Assembly: GCF_022637555.1 (NCBI RefSeq)
Contig: NZ_CP093342.1
Location: forward strand, 434,001-498,000
Origin: Microbacterium sp. H1-D42
GTDB taxonomy: Bacteria; Actinomycetota; Actinomycetes; Actinomycetales; Microbacteriaceae
Reading direction: 5' to 3'
DNA length: 64,000 nucleotides
Shown: in pieces, positions 1-8,478 of the stretch
Layout of the letters: each line of letters opens with the position of its first letter
Position numbering within the stretch: position 1 is the stretch's first letter
Notes under the pieces: generated by a model
Database searches by the model: none
Told to the model about the DNA's origin: nothing
Seen by the model: only the letters and a program-made list of their open reading frames with translations
Translations under genes and position numbers: made by a program

Positions 1-400
1 TGGATGCTGTGTTGCAGACCGCCGCCGAAGGCGACTTCCGCAGCCAGGGCAGAGCGGCCGCGGTCACGCGGGCGATGCCGGTGACGTTGATCGAGAGCAC
101 GCGGGCCCACTCGGCATCGTCGTTCGCCGAGATGTCACCCTGGGCGCCGATGCCGGCGTTGTTGATGACGATGTCGATGCGCCCGAACTTTTCGGCAGCA
201 GCTGCGACGGCGGCATCCACCGACTCGCGGTCGGAGACGTCGGCCGTGAACGCTGCGAAGCGCTCGTCGGCTCCCGCGATGTCGCGATCGAGAACCGCGA
301 TCTGCGCGCCCTCGTCGTACAGCTTTGCCGCGACCGAGGCGCCGATGCCGGATGCTCCGCCGGTGACGATCGCCACCAGTCCGTCAAGCTGTCCGCTCAC
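1..400 (-). CDS. SDR family dehydrogenase, truncated by the window edge
   Basis: Reading leftward from a GTG at 400, the frame stays open to the window edge (133 residues seen). The N-terminus carries the Rossmann motif TGGASGIG and the SDR motif NNAG (in VINNAGIG), so this is a classical NAD(P)-dependent short-chain dehydrogenase. The start overlaps the stop of the FAH-family hydrolase by 4 bases (GTGA), so the two are translationally coupled. Next to an FAH hydrolase and L-fuconate dehydratase, the likely job is oxidation of 2-keto-3-deoxy-L-fuconate to the 2,4-diketo acid. The substrate is inferred from context only, and the active-site YxxxK lies outside the window. Confidence 0.85.
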   Translation of the reverse strand, partial: MSGQLDGLVAIVTGGASGIGASVAAKLYDEGAQIAVLDRDIAGADERFAAFTADVSDRESVDAAVAAAAEKFGRIDIVINNAGIGAQGDISANDDAEWARVLSINVTGIARVTAAALPWLRKSPSAAVCNTAS

Positions 401-1257
401 TTCGAGGCCTCCCATGCCACGAACTCCTGGCGCTGCGCGCCGAGGCCCTCGATCTCGATGTCGACGACGTCGCCAGCCTTCAGATAGGGGAACTTGCCGC
501 CGAAGGCGACGCCCTGCGGGGTGCCGGTGAGGATGAGGTCGCCGGGCTCGAGGGTGACGTACTGCGACAGGTGGTGCACGATGGTGCGCACGTCGAAGAT
601 CATGTCGTCGGTGTTCGAGTCCTGACGGGCCTCGCCGTTGACGAAGCTCTTCAGCCGCAGGTTGTCGACGTCCACCTCGTCCGGCGTCACCAGCCATGGG
701 CCGGTCGGGTTGAAGCCGAAGGCGATCTTGCCCTTCGACCACTGTCCGCCGGAGACCTCCATCTGGTACGCGCGCTCCGAGACATCGTTGGCCACGACGT
801 AGCCGGCGATGTGGGCATCCGCCTCGTCCACCGAGTCGAGGTACGCGGCCCGCTTGCCGATGACGATGCCGAGTTCGACCTCCCAGTCGGTCTTCTCGCT
901 GCCGCGCGGGATCGTCACGTCATCGTTCGGGCCGACGACGGTGTTGGGCGTCTTCAGGAACATGATCGGGATCGTGGGCGGCTCGGCGCCAGACTCCCGC
1001 GCGTGGGCGGCGTAGTTCTGGCCGATGCAGATGACGGCGCTGGGACGGGCGATCGGTGCGCCGATGCGCAGCGAGTCAGCATCCGACAATTCGGTGAGCG
1101 TGCCGGCATCCAACGCCGCCTGCGTGCGTCCGATCGGGTCCTCGGCGAGGAAGTCGCCGTTCACATCGGATGTCACGGGGCGCAGGTCGAAGGTGCGACC
1201 GTGGTCGATGACGACCGGAATCTCACTCCCCGGCTCGCCAAGTCGAGCGAACTTCAT
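397..1257 (-). CDS. Fumarylacetoacetate hydrolase family protein (probable 2,4-diketo-3-deoxy-L-fuconate hydrolase)
   Basis: A 286-residue FAH-fold protein. The metal-binding signature DWEVELG gives E126 and E128, and ANDVSER gives D158, the expected E/E/D Mg ligand set. TGTPQGV (244-250) is the usual C-terminal FAH loop. Family members cleave or hydrate beta-diketo acids. Beside an L-fuconate dehydratase and an SDR, the parsimonious role is splitting 2,4-diketo-3-deoxy-L-fuconate to pyruvate and L-lactate. It is the first gene of a leftward operon with the SDR and is divergent from the dehydratase. The 2-keto-3-deoxy sugar-acid specificity is inference; a generic FAH hydrolase is the fallback. 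Confidence 0.88.
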   Translation of the reverse strand: MKFARLGEPGSEIPVVIDHGRTFDLRPVTSDVNGDFLAEDPIGRTQAALDAGTLTELSDADSLRIGAPIARPSAVICIGQNYAAHARESGAEPPTIPIMFLKTPNTVVGPNDDVTIPRGSEKTDWEVELGIVIGKRAAYLDSVDEADAHIAGYVVANDVSERAYQMEVSGGQWSKGKIAFGFNPTGPWLVTPDEVDVDNLRLKSFVNGEARQDSNTDDMIFDVRTIVHHLSQYVTLEPGDLILTGTPQGVAFGGKFPYLKAGDVVDIEIEGLGAQRQEFVAWEASK

Positions 1258-1301
1258 GATTCTCCTTCAGGTCTTCCTGACGGATGCCATCGACGGCCAC
1301 C

Positions 1302-1340
1302 GTCAATTGACAGTATAGACGTCGGATGTTTACACTCCAA
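1302..1340. promoter_or_regulatory. Overlapping divergent promoters with palindrome between fucose-pathway genes
   Basis: Rightward promoter: TTGACA at 1307-1312, 18-base spacer, TACACT at 1331-1336. Leftward promoter on the other strand: TTGGAG (complement of 1335-1340), 17-base spacer, TATACT (complement of 1312-1317). The two overlap almost fully, so the genes should respond together. A perfect 10-base palindrome GTCAATTGAC (1302-1311) covers the rightward -35 and is a candidate operator. The assignment rests on consensus matching only. Confidence 0.55.
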
Positions 1341-1378
1341 GTATCTGCGTCAGATCCGCGACGCATCGAAGGAGCATC

Positions 1379-2674
1379 GTGAGCCGTATCGTCGCGCTGG
1401 ACACCAGCGACATCCGCTTTCCCACGTCGCTGAGCCTTGACGGCTCAGATGCCATGAACCCCGATCCCGATTACTCGGCGGCGTACGTGATCGTACGCAC
1501 CGACGCCGATGATGACGTCGAGGGTCACGCCTTCGTGTTCACGATCGGCCGCGGCAATGACGTGCAGGTCGCAGCGATCGACGCGCTGGCCGGACACCTC
1601 GTCGGGCGTGAGCTCGAGCCGATGCTCGATGACATGGGCGGTATCTTCCGCGAGATCATCGGCGACTCGCAGCTGCGCTGGCTGGGACCCGAGAAGGGCG
1701 TCATGCACATGGCCATCGGCGCCGTGATCAACGCGCTTTGGGATATCAAGGCCAAGCGCGCAGGGCTCCCCCTGTGGCAGCTGCTCGCCCGCATGACGCC
1801 GGAGCAGATCGTCGACCTGGTCGACTTCCGCTACCTGACCAATGCGCTGACCCGCGACGAGGCGCTCGAGATCCTCCGCGCTGCCGTCCCCGGTCGGGAA
1901 GAGCGCGAAGCGCAGCTGCTGGCCACCGGCTACCGCGCGTACACCACCAGCCCCGGCTGGCTCGGCTACTCCGACGAGAAGCTGGAGCGGCTCGCCCGCG
2001 AGGCGATGGACGCCGGCTTCACGCAGATCAAACTCAAGGTGGGCGCCGACCTCGAGGACGACATCCGCCGCTTCCGCAAGGCGCGCGAGGTGTGCGGGCC
2101 CGACTTCCCGATCGCGATCGACGCCAACCAGCGCTGGGAGGTGTCTGAGGCCATCGAGTGGGTGAACGCCCTCGCGGAGTTCAACCCCGCCTGGATCGAG
2201 GAGCCCACCAGCCCCGACGACATCCTCGGTCATGCCGAGATCGCCCGCGGCGTCGCCCCCATCAGGGTCGCCACCGGCGAGCACGCGCAGAACCGGATGA
2301 TCTTCAAGCAGCTGCTGCAGGCCGACGCCATCGAGGTCATGCAGATCGACTCGGTGCGCGTCGCCGGAGTGAACGAGAACATCGCCAACCTGCTGCTCGC
2401 CGCCAAGTTCGGCGTCCCGGTGTGCCCGCACGCGGGCGGCGTCGGTCTGTGCGAGGCCGTGCAGCACCTGTCGATGTTCGACTTCGTCGCCGTCACCGGC
2501 ACTCGCGAAGGTCGCCTCATCGAGTTCGTCGACCACCTGCACGAGCACTTCGTCGTCCCGACCGACATCCAGGGCGGCTCGTACATGGCTCCCACCGAGC
2601 CGGGCACGAGCATGGAGATGAAGGCCGAGAGCATCGCGAAGTACACCTGGACCGGCCAGCATGTCACGGACTGA
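1379..2674 (+). CDS. L-fuconate dehydratase (enolase superfamily)
   Basis: A 431-residue enolase-superfamily protein that dehydrates L-fuconate to 2-keto-3-deoxy-L-fuconate. Visible catalytic set: IKLKVG with K218 and K220, Mg ligands D248 (in DANQRW), E274 (WIEEP) and E301 (GEH), D324 and H351 (CPHAGG). These numbers match my recollection of the characterised Xanthomonas FucD numbering (K220/H351 as acid-base pair), and the length is as expected for that family. The GTG start at 1379 is preceded by AAGGAG. The stop overlaps the start of the aldo/keto reductase by 14 bases. This is the most diagnostic gene for an L-fucose oxidation pathway here. Confidence 0.93.
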   Translation: MSRIVALDTSDIRFPTSLSLDGSDAMNPDPDYSAAYVIVRTDADDDVEGHAFVFTIGRGNDVQVAAIDALAGHLVGRELEPMLDDMGGIFREIIGDSQLRWLGPEKGVMHMAIGAVINALWDIKAKRAGLPLWQLLARMTPEQIVDLVDFRYLTNALTRDEALEILRAAVPGREEREAQLLATGYRAYTTSPGWLGYSDEKLERLAREAMDAGFTQIKLKVGADLEDDIRRFRKAREVCGPDFPIAIDANQRWEVSEAIEWVNALAEFNPAWIEEPTSPDDILGHAEIARGVAPIRVATGEHAQNRMIFKQLLQADAIEVMQIDSVRVAGVNENIANLLLAAKFGVPVCPHAGGVGLCEAVQHLSMFDFVAVTGTREGRLIEFVDHLHEHFVVPTDIQGGSYMAPTEPGTSMEMKAESIAKYTWTGQHVTD

Positions 2675-3626
2675 ACTCACGCTGCCGACCCTCGGCTACG
2701 GCGCCGCGAACGTCGGAAACCTGTTCCGCGCACTCACCGACGATGAGGCGTGGGCGGTTCTCGAGGCGGCCTGGGATGCGGGCATCCGATACTTCGACAC
2801 CGCACCGCACTACGGGCTCGGCGTCTCCGAGAAGCGCCTCGGCGCTTTCCTGCAGACCAAGCCGCGCGATGAGTTCGTGGTCTCGACGAAGGCCGGGCGC
2901 CTGCTGCGGCCGAACCCCGAGTATGTGCCGGGCGGCCTTGACACCGACAACGACTTCCACGTGCCGAACGACCTGCGCCGCGAGTGGGACTTCAGTGAGG
3001 CCGGCATCCGTGCCAGCATCGCCGAGTCGCAGGAGCGCCTCGGGCTCGCGAAGATCGACCTGCTCTACCTGCACGATCCAGAGCGGCACGACCTCGACCT
3101 CGCCCTGGCAGAGGCATTCCCCGCACTCGAGAAGGTGCGTGACGAGGGTGTCGTGACGGCGGTCGGCATCGGCGCGATGACGGCGGATGCCCTCGCACGG
3201 GCCGTCCGCGAGGCCGACCTCGACATCATCATGGTCGCGGGTCGCTACACGCTGCTCGAGCAGCCCGCAGCGACTGAGGTGCTGCCGGCGTGCGACGAGC
3301 GCGGCACCGGCATCGTCGCGGCATCCGTCTTCAACTCGGGTCTGCTCGCGCAGAGCGAGCCGAAGCGCGATGGACGCTACGAGTACGGGCAGCTGCCAGA
3401 CGAGCTGTGGGAGCGTCTGGTTCGCCTCGCCGCGGTCTGCGCGGATCACGACGTGCCGCTGCCTGCTGCGGCCATCCAATTCCCGCTGCGCGCGGCAGCC
3501 GTCCGCTCGGTCGTCGTCGGCGGCAGCCGTCCGGCGCAGCTGCGGCAGAATGCCGAGTACGCGGCGCTGGAGATCCCCGCAGAGCTGTGGGCGAACCTCG
3601 CCGCTGAAGGGCTCATCCCCGTCTGA
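2661..3626 (+). CDS. Aldo/keto reductase (probable L-fucose dehydrogenase)
   Basis: A 321-residue AKR TIM-barrel enzyme. The catalytic tetrad is visible: D46 and Y51 (FDTAPHYG), K77 (STKAGR) and H138 (LYLHDP). It overlaps the end of the L-fuconate dehydratase gene, so it belongs to the same transcript. In non-phosphorylating fucose pathways such an enzyme oxidises L-fucose to the lactone with NAD(P)+. The D-threo-aldose dehydrogenase/L-fucose dehydrogenase role is inferred from the neighbours; sequence alone supports only an AKR of this subgroup. No fuconolactonase gene is adjacent. Confidence 0.85.
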   Translation: MSRTELTLPTLGYGAANVGNLFRALTDDEAWAVLEAAWDAGIRYFDTAPHYGLGVSEKRLGAFLQTKPRDEFVVSTKAGRLLRPNPEYVPGGLDTDNDFHVPNDLRREWDFSEAGIRASIAESQERLGLAKIDLLYLHDPERHDLDLALAEAFPALEKVRDEGVVTAVGIGAMTADALARAVREADLDIIMVAGRYTLLEQPAATEVLPACDERGTGIVAASVFNSGLLAQSEPKRDGRYEYGQLPDELWERLVRLAAVCADHDVPLPAAAIQFPLRAAAVRSVVVGGSRPAQLRQNAEYAALEIPAELWANLAAEGLIPV

Positions 3627-3683
3627 GCTCGCGCCGCGTGACGGGGCGCGTCGAGCTGCGTCATGCTCGCACGTCCCGACTCG

Positions 3684-4682
3684 TCAGCCGGCCGTCGATT
3701 CCCGCACGATCAGCTCGGCGCGGAAGCGCGTGACGGGCGCGGCGGGTGCGCTCGGATCGGCGAGCTGGCTGAGCAGGGCGGAAGCGGCGGCGCGTCCGAT
3801 CTCGTAGCCGGGCTGACGGATGGTCGTGAGCGGCACCAGCGTTTCGTGGGCCTGAGCGACGTCGTCGAATCCGATGATCGCGATGTCCTCCGGCACGCGC
3901 AGCCCCGCGCGGAGAAAGGCTGTCAGCGCGCCGATGGCGAGCATGTCGTTGGCTGCGAACACGGCGTCAGGGCGAAGGTGCGCCGGCCGGGCGACGATGC
4001 GCTGCGCCGCATCGACCCCTGCTTCGATCGTCAGGCCCGGTGCTGGCAGGACCTCGATCTCCGCGAGCGTGTGCGCGGCATCCACGAGGCCGGCGAGGCG
4101 ATCGGCCGTCTGGCTGACGGCATCCGGATCTCCCAGAAAAGCGATGCGCCGACGCCCGAGCTCGACCAGGTGTGCGCCGGCGAGACGACCGCCGCCGCGA
4201 TCGTCGAATGGCACGAAGCCGACGGCATCCGACGCGTGCGACGGACCGATGATGACCGAGCGGATGCCGCGTGAAGACAGCTGCTCGAGCCGCGGCAGCA
4301 CATCGCCAAGCGGGTAGATGATGATGCCGCGTGCGCGATGCGCCTCGAACATGTCGATGTTGCGCTGTTCCTGGGTGGCGTCCCGGCTGCTGTTGCTGAA
4401 GAAGAGCGACCATCCGTCCTCGCGTGTCACGTCCTCGACGCCGCGGGAGAGCTCGTGGAAGTACGGCAGCCAGGCATCCAGCAGGATGAGCGCGATCGTC
4501 CGGCCGGACCCCGCCCGCAATTGCCTGGCCGACTCGTTCGGCACGTAGCCGAGCTGGTCGATGGCGGCCTGCACTCGTTCCCGGGTGCGTGTGGTGAGCA
4601 GCTCCGGGTGATTCAGGAAGTTCGACACGGTGGATGCCGAGACGCCGGCGGTGGCGGCGACGTCTTTGACGCTGGCGCGCAT
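3684..4682 (-). CDS. LacI family transcriptional regulator
   Basis: A 332-residue LacI/GalR repressor: N-terminal helix-turn-helix (SVKDVAATAGVSASTVSNFL, about residues 4-23), hinge region, then a periplasmic-binding-protein-like sugar domain to the C-terminus. The ATG at 4682 is chosen over a longer frame to 4739 because AGGAAG lies 3 bases upstream and the HTH starts at once. It is convergent with the aldo/keto reductase and divergent from the epimerase gene. Two matching operator-like sites sit in the shared promoter, so it probably represses the epimerase gene and itself. The effector is unknown, perhaps L-fucose or another sugar of this island. Confidence 0.9.
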   Translation of the reverse strand: MRASVKDVAATAGVSASTVSNFLNHPELLTTRTRERVQAAIDQLGYVPNESARQLRAGSGRTIALILLDAWLPYFHELSRGVEDVTREDGWSLFFSNSSRDATQEQRNIDMFEAHRARGIIIYPLGDVLPRLEQLSSRGIRSVIIGPSHASDAVGFVPFDDRGGGRLAGAHLVELGRRRIAFLGDPDAVSQTADRLAGLVDAAHTLAEIEVLPAPGLTIEAGVDAAQRIVARPAHLRPDAVFAANDMLAIGALTAFLRAGLRVPEDIAIIGFDDVAQAHETLVPLTTIRQPGYEIGRAAASALLSQLADPSAPAAPVTRFRAELIVRESTAG

Positions 4683-4725
4683 GTGCTTCCTCTCCCACGT
4701 GTTCCAAGGCACACCATACCGGCTC

Positions 4726-4781
4726 TTGACACGTTGCAACTTTCGCGGGTACCGTCAGGTCAACGCAAATTGCAACGTGCC
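4726..4781. promoter_or_regulatory. Promoter with twin LacI-type operators
   Basis: Rightward promoter TTGACA (4726-4731), 18-base spacer, TACCGT (4750-4755). The half-sequence CACGTTGCAA occurs twice in inverted orientation: at 4731-4740 on the + strand and 4770-4779 on the - strand. Each is centred on a GTTGCAAC-like palindrome, with centres 36 bases apart. One site overlaps the -35/spacer and the other lies downstream of the -10, as expected for repression by the adjacent LacI protein. A leftward -10 (TATGGT, complement of 4712-4717) suggests the regulator gene is autoregulated. Confidence 0.55.
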
Positions 4782-4801
4782 AATTCAGCGAAGGAGCTGC
4801 T

Positions 4802-5671
4802 GTGAACATCGGATGCCACGGACTGGTCTGGACCGGAACGTTCGACTCTGCGGGGATCCGCCTCGCAGTCGAGAAGACCGCCGAGGCCGGATTCGATCTG
4901 ATCGAGTTCCCGCTCATGGATCCGTTCTCGTTCGACGTCGAGGCGGCGAAGGCGGCACTCGCTGACCACGGTCTGGCCGTCAGCGCATCGCTCGGACTGT
5001 CGGACGCGACGGATGTCACCAGCGCCGACCCGGCCGTCGTCGCGGCCGGCGAGGCGCTGCTGATCCGCGCGGTCGACGTGCTCGCTGAACTCGGCGGCAC
5101 GCATTTCTGCGGCGTCATCTACTCGGCGATGAAGAAGTACATGCTGCCGGCGACGCCGGCGGGTCTGGAGAGCAGTCGTCAGGCCATCTCTCGGGTCGCC
5201 GATCACGCCGCGACGCGCGGCGTGCAGGTCTCGCTCGAGGTCGTCAACCGCTACGAGACCAACGTGCTCAACACGGCGCGCCAGGCACTGGAGCATCTCG
5301 CGCTCATCGATCGGCCGAACCTCGGCATCCACCTCGACACGTACCACATGAACATCGAGGAGTCGGATATGGTCGCCCCGGTTCTCGATGCCGCCCCGGC
5401 GCTGCGCTACGTGCACATCGGCGAGAGCCACCGCGGATACCTCGGAACGGGGACCGTCGACTTCGACGGCTTCTTCAAGGCTCTCGGACGCATCGGGTAC
5501 GAGGGCCCGATCGTGTTCGAGTCGTTCTCGTCGGCGGTGGTCGCCGAGGACCTGAGTCGGATGCTGGGCATCTGGCGCAACCTCTGGACCGACAGTGACG
5601 AGCTCGGCGCGCATGCGAACGCCTTCATCCGCGACAAGCTCATCGCTGTGAGGTCGATCGCTCTGCACTGA
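4802..5671 (+). CDS. Sugar isomerase/epimerase of the D-tagatose 3-epimerase family
   Basis: A 289-residue xylose-isomerase-like TIM barrel. The four metal ligands of the DTE/D-psicose 3-epimerase family are visible: E146 (LEVVNRYETN), D179 (HLDTYHMNIEE), H205 (HIGESHRG) and E240 (VFESF). The GTG start follows AAGGAG at 4791-4796. The family epimerises ketoses at C3 or isomerises related sugars. It is a single-gene unit under LacI-type control, between the fucose genes and the RbsABC-type importer, so it could process the imported sugar. The exact substrate is unknown. Confidence 0.82.
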   Translation: MNIGCHGLVWTGTFDSAGIRLAVEKTAEAGFDLIEFPLMDPFSFDVEAAKAALADHGLAVSASLGLSDATDVTSADPAVVAAGEALLIRAVDVLAELGGTHFCGVIYSAMKKYMLPATPAGLESSRQAISRVADHAATRGVQVSLEVVNRYETNVLNTARQALEHLALIDRPNLGIHLDTYHMNIEESDMVAPVLDAAPALRYVHIGESHRGYLGTGTVDFDGFFKALGRIGYEGPIVFESFSSAVVAEDLSRMLGIWRNLWTDSDELGAHANAFIRDKLIAVRSIALH

Positions 5672-5727
5672 TTCGCGCTGCAGTGGGAGATGCTCTGCTC
5701 GGTGTGCACGCAGATGTGTGACCAACT

Positions 5728-5828
5728 TGTTATTACAGGTGTGGAATTCTCGCCTCAGGTGTAGTTACATGTGAGTACAGGTTGCGCATACGGCGCGATG
5801 GATACACAATTGATCCGATGTTTAGAAT
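5728..5828 (+). promoter_or_regulatory. Importer operon control region with two TGTNNTTACA sites
   Basis: Within the 202-base gap before the ABC ATPase are two copies of a near-palindrome: TGTTATTACA (5728-5737) and TGTAGTTACA (5760-5769), 32 bases apart (about three helical turns). The first sits in AACTTGTTATTACAGGT, which matches 16 of 17 positions of the complement of the site at 14206-14215 before the kinase/cupin genes. A possible -10 (TAGAAT, 5823-5828) lies downstream, but no clear -35 was seen. The shared site suggests one regulator for both units. Confidence 0.5.
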
Positions 5829-5873
5829 GGTTCCGTCGGAATCATCAGGGCCTCCAAGGGAGCAGGTGCAGGC

Positions 5874-7376
5874 ATGAGTGACCCCATCCTCACGGTGGAG
5901 GGAATCAGCAAGGGATTCCCCGGCGTGCAGGCGCTCCAGGACGTGAGCCTTGAGGTCCGTGCGGGCGAGGTGCTCGTGCTCGTCGGCGAGAACGGCGCTG
6001 GCAAGTCGACTCTGATGAAGATCCTCTCGGGCATCTACACCCGTGACGAGGGAACGATCACGTTCGAGGGCGAGCCGGTCGAGTTCACCGGCCCGCTGCA
6101 GGCGCAGCAGCTGGGTGTCACCATCATCCATCAGGAGCTGAACATGATGCCCGACCTCACGGTCGCGCAGAACATCTACATCGGACGCGAGCCAACGGCT
6201 GGTCCTTTCGTCTCAGAGCGTCGACTGAACCAGCAGACCGAAGAGCTGCTCGCCCGCCTCGAGATCCGCCTTGACCCGCGTGAGAAGGTCGGAAACCTCA
6301 CCGTCGCCGAGCAGCAGATGGTCGAGATCGCGAAGGCGCTCTCGTTCAACGCCAAGGTACTCATCATGGATGAGCCCACCTCCGCGCTCACCGACACCGA
6401 GGTCGAGACCCTGTTCACGCTCATCGAGCAGCTCAAGACCAAGGGCACAGGGATCGTCTACATCTCGCACCGGATGGACGAGCTGCGACGTCTCGCGGAC
6501 CGGGTCTCGGTGCTGCGAGACGGTCGGTACATCGGATCTCTCGAGAAGTCCGAGATCAGCATCCCCACGATCATCGAGATGATGGTGGGGCGCGCGATCG
6601 ATGAGGGCGCACGGCCCGCATCCCGCGATTTCAGTGCCGAGCCGGTCGTCCTGGATGTGCAGGGGCTGTCGACCAAGGCGCTGCTCAAGGACGTGTCGTT
6701 CCGGCTGCACAAGGGCGAGATCCTCGGATTCGCCGGCCTCATGGGTGCCGGTCGCACCGAGACGGCGCGTGCTGTCATCGGCGCCGACCCTCGTGATGCC
6801 GGCACCATCACGGTCGACGGCAGGCGCCAGCGCATCCGCCGCCCAGAGGACGCGGTCAAGCGCGGCATCGGCTACCTGTCGGAGGACCGAAAGATGCTCG
6901 GCCTCATGCTCGAGCAGAGTGTGACCTTCAACACTGTGCTCGCCTCGCTCGGGTCCTACGCGAACGCGATCGGCTGGATGGGCGACCGCGAGGCGAAGAA
7001 CAAGACCAAGGACTACGTGCAGCAGCTGCGCGTGAAGACGCCCTCGGTCAACCAGGTCGTCAAGCTGCTGTCCGGGGGGAACCAGCAGAAGGTCGTCATC
7101 GCCCGATGGCTGATGCGCGACTGCGACATCCTCATCTTCGACGAGCCCACCCGAGGCATCGACGTCGGAGCGAAAGAGGAGATCTACCGTCTGATGCAGC
7201 AGCTCGCTGACTCAGGCAAATCCATCATCGTCATCTCGTCCGAGCTGCCGGAGCTGCTCCGCATCGCGAACCGCATCGCCGTGTTCGCGAACGGAGAGGT
7301 CACCGGCGAACTCGCGAACGACGAAGCCACCCAGGAGAAGATCATGCACCTCGCGGCGCACGGAGAGGACAACTGA
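5874..7376 (+). CDS. Sugar ABC transporter ATP-binding protein (RbsA-type, two ATPase domains)
   Basis: A 500-residue duplicated ATPase. Domain 1 has Walker A GENGAGKST (38-46) and Walker B LIMDEPTSAL. Domain 2 has the degenerate P-loop GLMGAGRTE typical of RbsA/XylG/MglA proteins, with signature LLSGGNQQK and LIFDEPTRGID. It energises uptake of a monosaccharide with the permease and lipoprotein that follow. The stop overlaps the permease ATG by 1 base (TGATG). A GGGAGC ribosome site precedes the ATG. The transported sugar cannot be read from this subunit; rhamnose, ribose, fucose or a rare pentose are all possible. Confidence 0.95.
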   Translation: MSDPILTVEGISKGFPGVQALQDVSLEVRAGEVLVLVGENGAGKSTLMKILSGIYTRDEGTITFEGEPVEFTGPLQAQQLGVTIIHQELNMMPDLTVAQNIYIGREPTAGPFVSERRLNQQTEELLARLEIRLDPREKVGNLTVAEQQMVEIAKALSFNAKVLIMDEPTSALTDTEVETLFTLIEQLKTKGTGIVYISHRMDELRRLADRVSVLRDGRYIGSLEKSEISIPTIIEMMVGRAIDEGARPASRDFSAEPVVLDVQGLSTKALLKDVSFRLHKGEILGFAGLMGAGRTETARAVIGADPRDAGTITVDGRRQRIRRPEDAVKRGIGYLSEDRKMLGLMLEQSVTFNTVLASLGSYANAIGWMGDREAKNKTKDYVQQLRVKTPSVNQVVKLLSGGNQQKVVIARWLMRDCDILIFDEPTRGIDVGAKEEIYRLMQQLADSGKSIIVISSELPELLRIANRIAVFANGEVTGELANDEATQEKIMHLAAHGEDN

Positions 7377-8419
7377 TGAGCAACTCGACGACGACAGTCG
7401 TGCAGACAGCGGTGTCCGAGAACACTGACAAGGGCCGCATCGCCGCAGCCCTGCGCAACTCGTTCCAGCAGTCCCTGGCCCTTGGCACCCTGGTGGTGCT
7501 GTTCGTGTTCTTCGCGATCTTCGGATCGAACTTCACCTCAGCATCCAACATCGAGAACATCCTCATGTCGACGGTGCTCGTCGGCGTTCTCGCGCTCGGC
7601 ACGACGTTCGTGATCGTGACCGCCGGCATCGACCTGTCGCTCGGCTTCGGCATGACGCTGTGCTCGGTGATGATGGGCACGATGATCACCGGCTGGGGAC
7701 TCCCGGTCTGGGTCGGCGTGCTCGGCGCGATCGCGACCGGCGCGCTGATCGGCCTGATCAACGGCGTGAACATCACGTTCCTGCGCCTTCCCCCGTTCAT
7801 CGCAACCCTGGCGATGATGATGATCGCCCAGGGCCTGGCCCTCGTGATCTCGCAGGTGAAGCCGATCACGTTCGCCCCCGAGACCCGCACGCAGGTCACC
7901 AACATCGTGCAGTTCGACCCGGTGCTCGCGGCCTCGGACGGCTACTTCGCCAGCCTGCCGTCCGGCGTGCTGATCTTCATCGTCCTCGCGGTGTTCGCCT
8001 ACCTCGTGCTGAACAAGACGATCCTCGGCCGTTACACCTTCGCGATCGGCTCGAACGAAGAGGCGACCCGCCTGTCGGGTGTGAACACCCGCCGCTGGAC
8101 GATCATGGTCTACGTCTTCGCCGGTCTGTTCATCGGCATCGCCGGTGTGCTGCTGACCGCCCGTCTCGGCTCGGCGCAGCCGACCGCCGGAGCGGGGTAC
8201 GAGCTGCAGGCCATCGCGGCCGTGATCATCGGCGGCACCTCGCTGATGGGCGGTCGCGGATCGATCGTCGGCACCGTCATCGGCGCGTTCATCATGAGCG
8301 TGCTGATCAACGGCCTGCGCAGCATGTCGATCCAGACCGAGTGGCAGTACATCCTCACCGGTGTCGTCATCCTGATCGCCGTGTTCTTCGACTCGCTGCG
8401 CAACCGCGGCAAGAGCTGA
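7376..8419 (+). CDS. Sugar ABC transporter permease (RbsC/BPD_transp_2 family)
   Basis: A 347-residue integral membrane protein of the RbsC/XylH type with many hydrophobic segments, beginning at about residues 37-58. Conserved family stretches include TAGIDLSLG, GLINGV, FIATLAMM, AIGSNEEATRLSG and AVIIGGTSLMGGRGS. The hydrophilic N-terminus (about 30 residues) is predicted cytoplasmic. It forms the channel of the importer with the preceding ATPase and following binding protein. A short inverted repeat (ATTCTC/GAGAAT, about 8425-8452) follows the gene and may raise expression of the binding protein relative to the permease. Confidence 0.95.
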   Translation: MSNSTTTVVQTAVSENTDKGRIAAALRNSFQQSLALGTLVVLFVFFAIFGSNFTSASNIENILMSTVLVGVLALGTTFVIVTAGIDLSLGFGMTLCSVMMGTMITGWGLPVWVGVLGAIATGALIGLINGVNITFLRLPPFIATLAMMMIAQGLALVISQVKPITFAPETRTQVTNIVQFDPVLAASDGYFASLPSGVLIFIVLAVFAYLVLNKTILGRYTFAIGSNEEATRLSGVNTRRWTIMVYVFAGLFIGIAGVLLTARLGSAQPTAGAGYELQAIAAVIIGGTSLMGGRGSIVGTVIGAFIMSVLINGLRSMSIQTEWQYILTGVVILIAVFFDSLRNRGKS

Positions 8420-8478
8420 CCGAATTCTCTTTTCCCCCGTCCACCGAGAATCACCCTGAAAGAACGATGGAGTTTCAC

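Noticed and set aside
3627..3683. Terminator between the aldo/keto reductase and the LacI gene
   Set aside because: AGCTCG...CGAGCT pairing exists but only with bulges and no T-run; too weak to call.
7660..8478. Very long N-terminal extension of the sugar-binding lipoprotein
   Set aside because: The frame overlaps the permease; the lipoprotein signal and ribosome site at 8469-8472 place the start at 8479.
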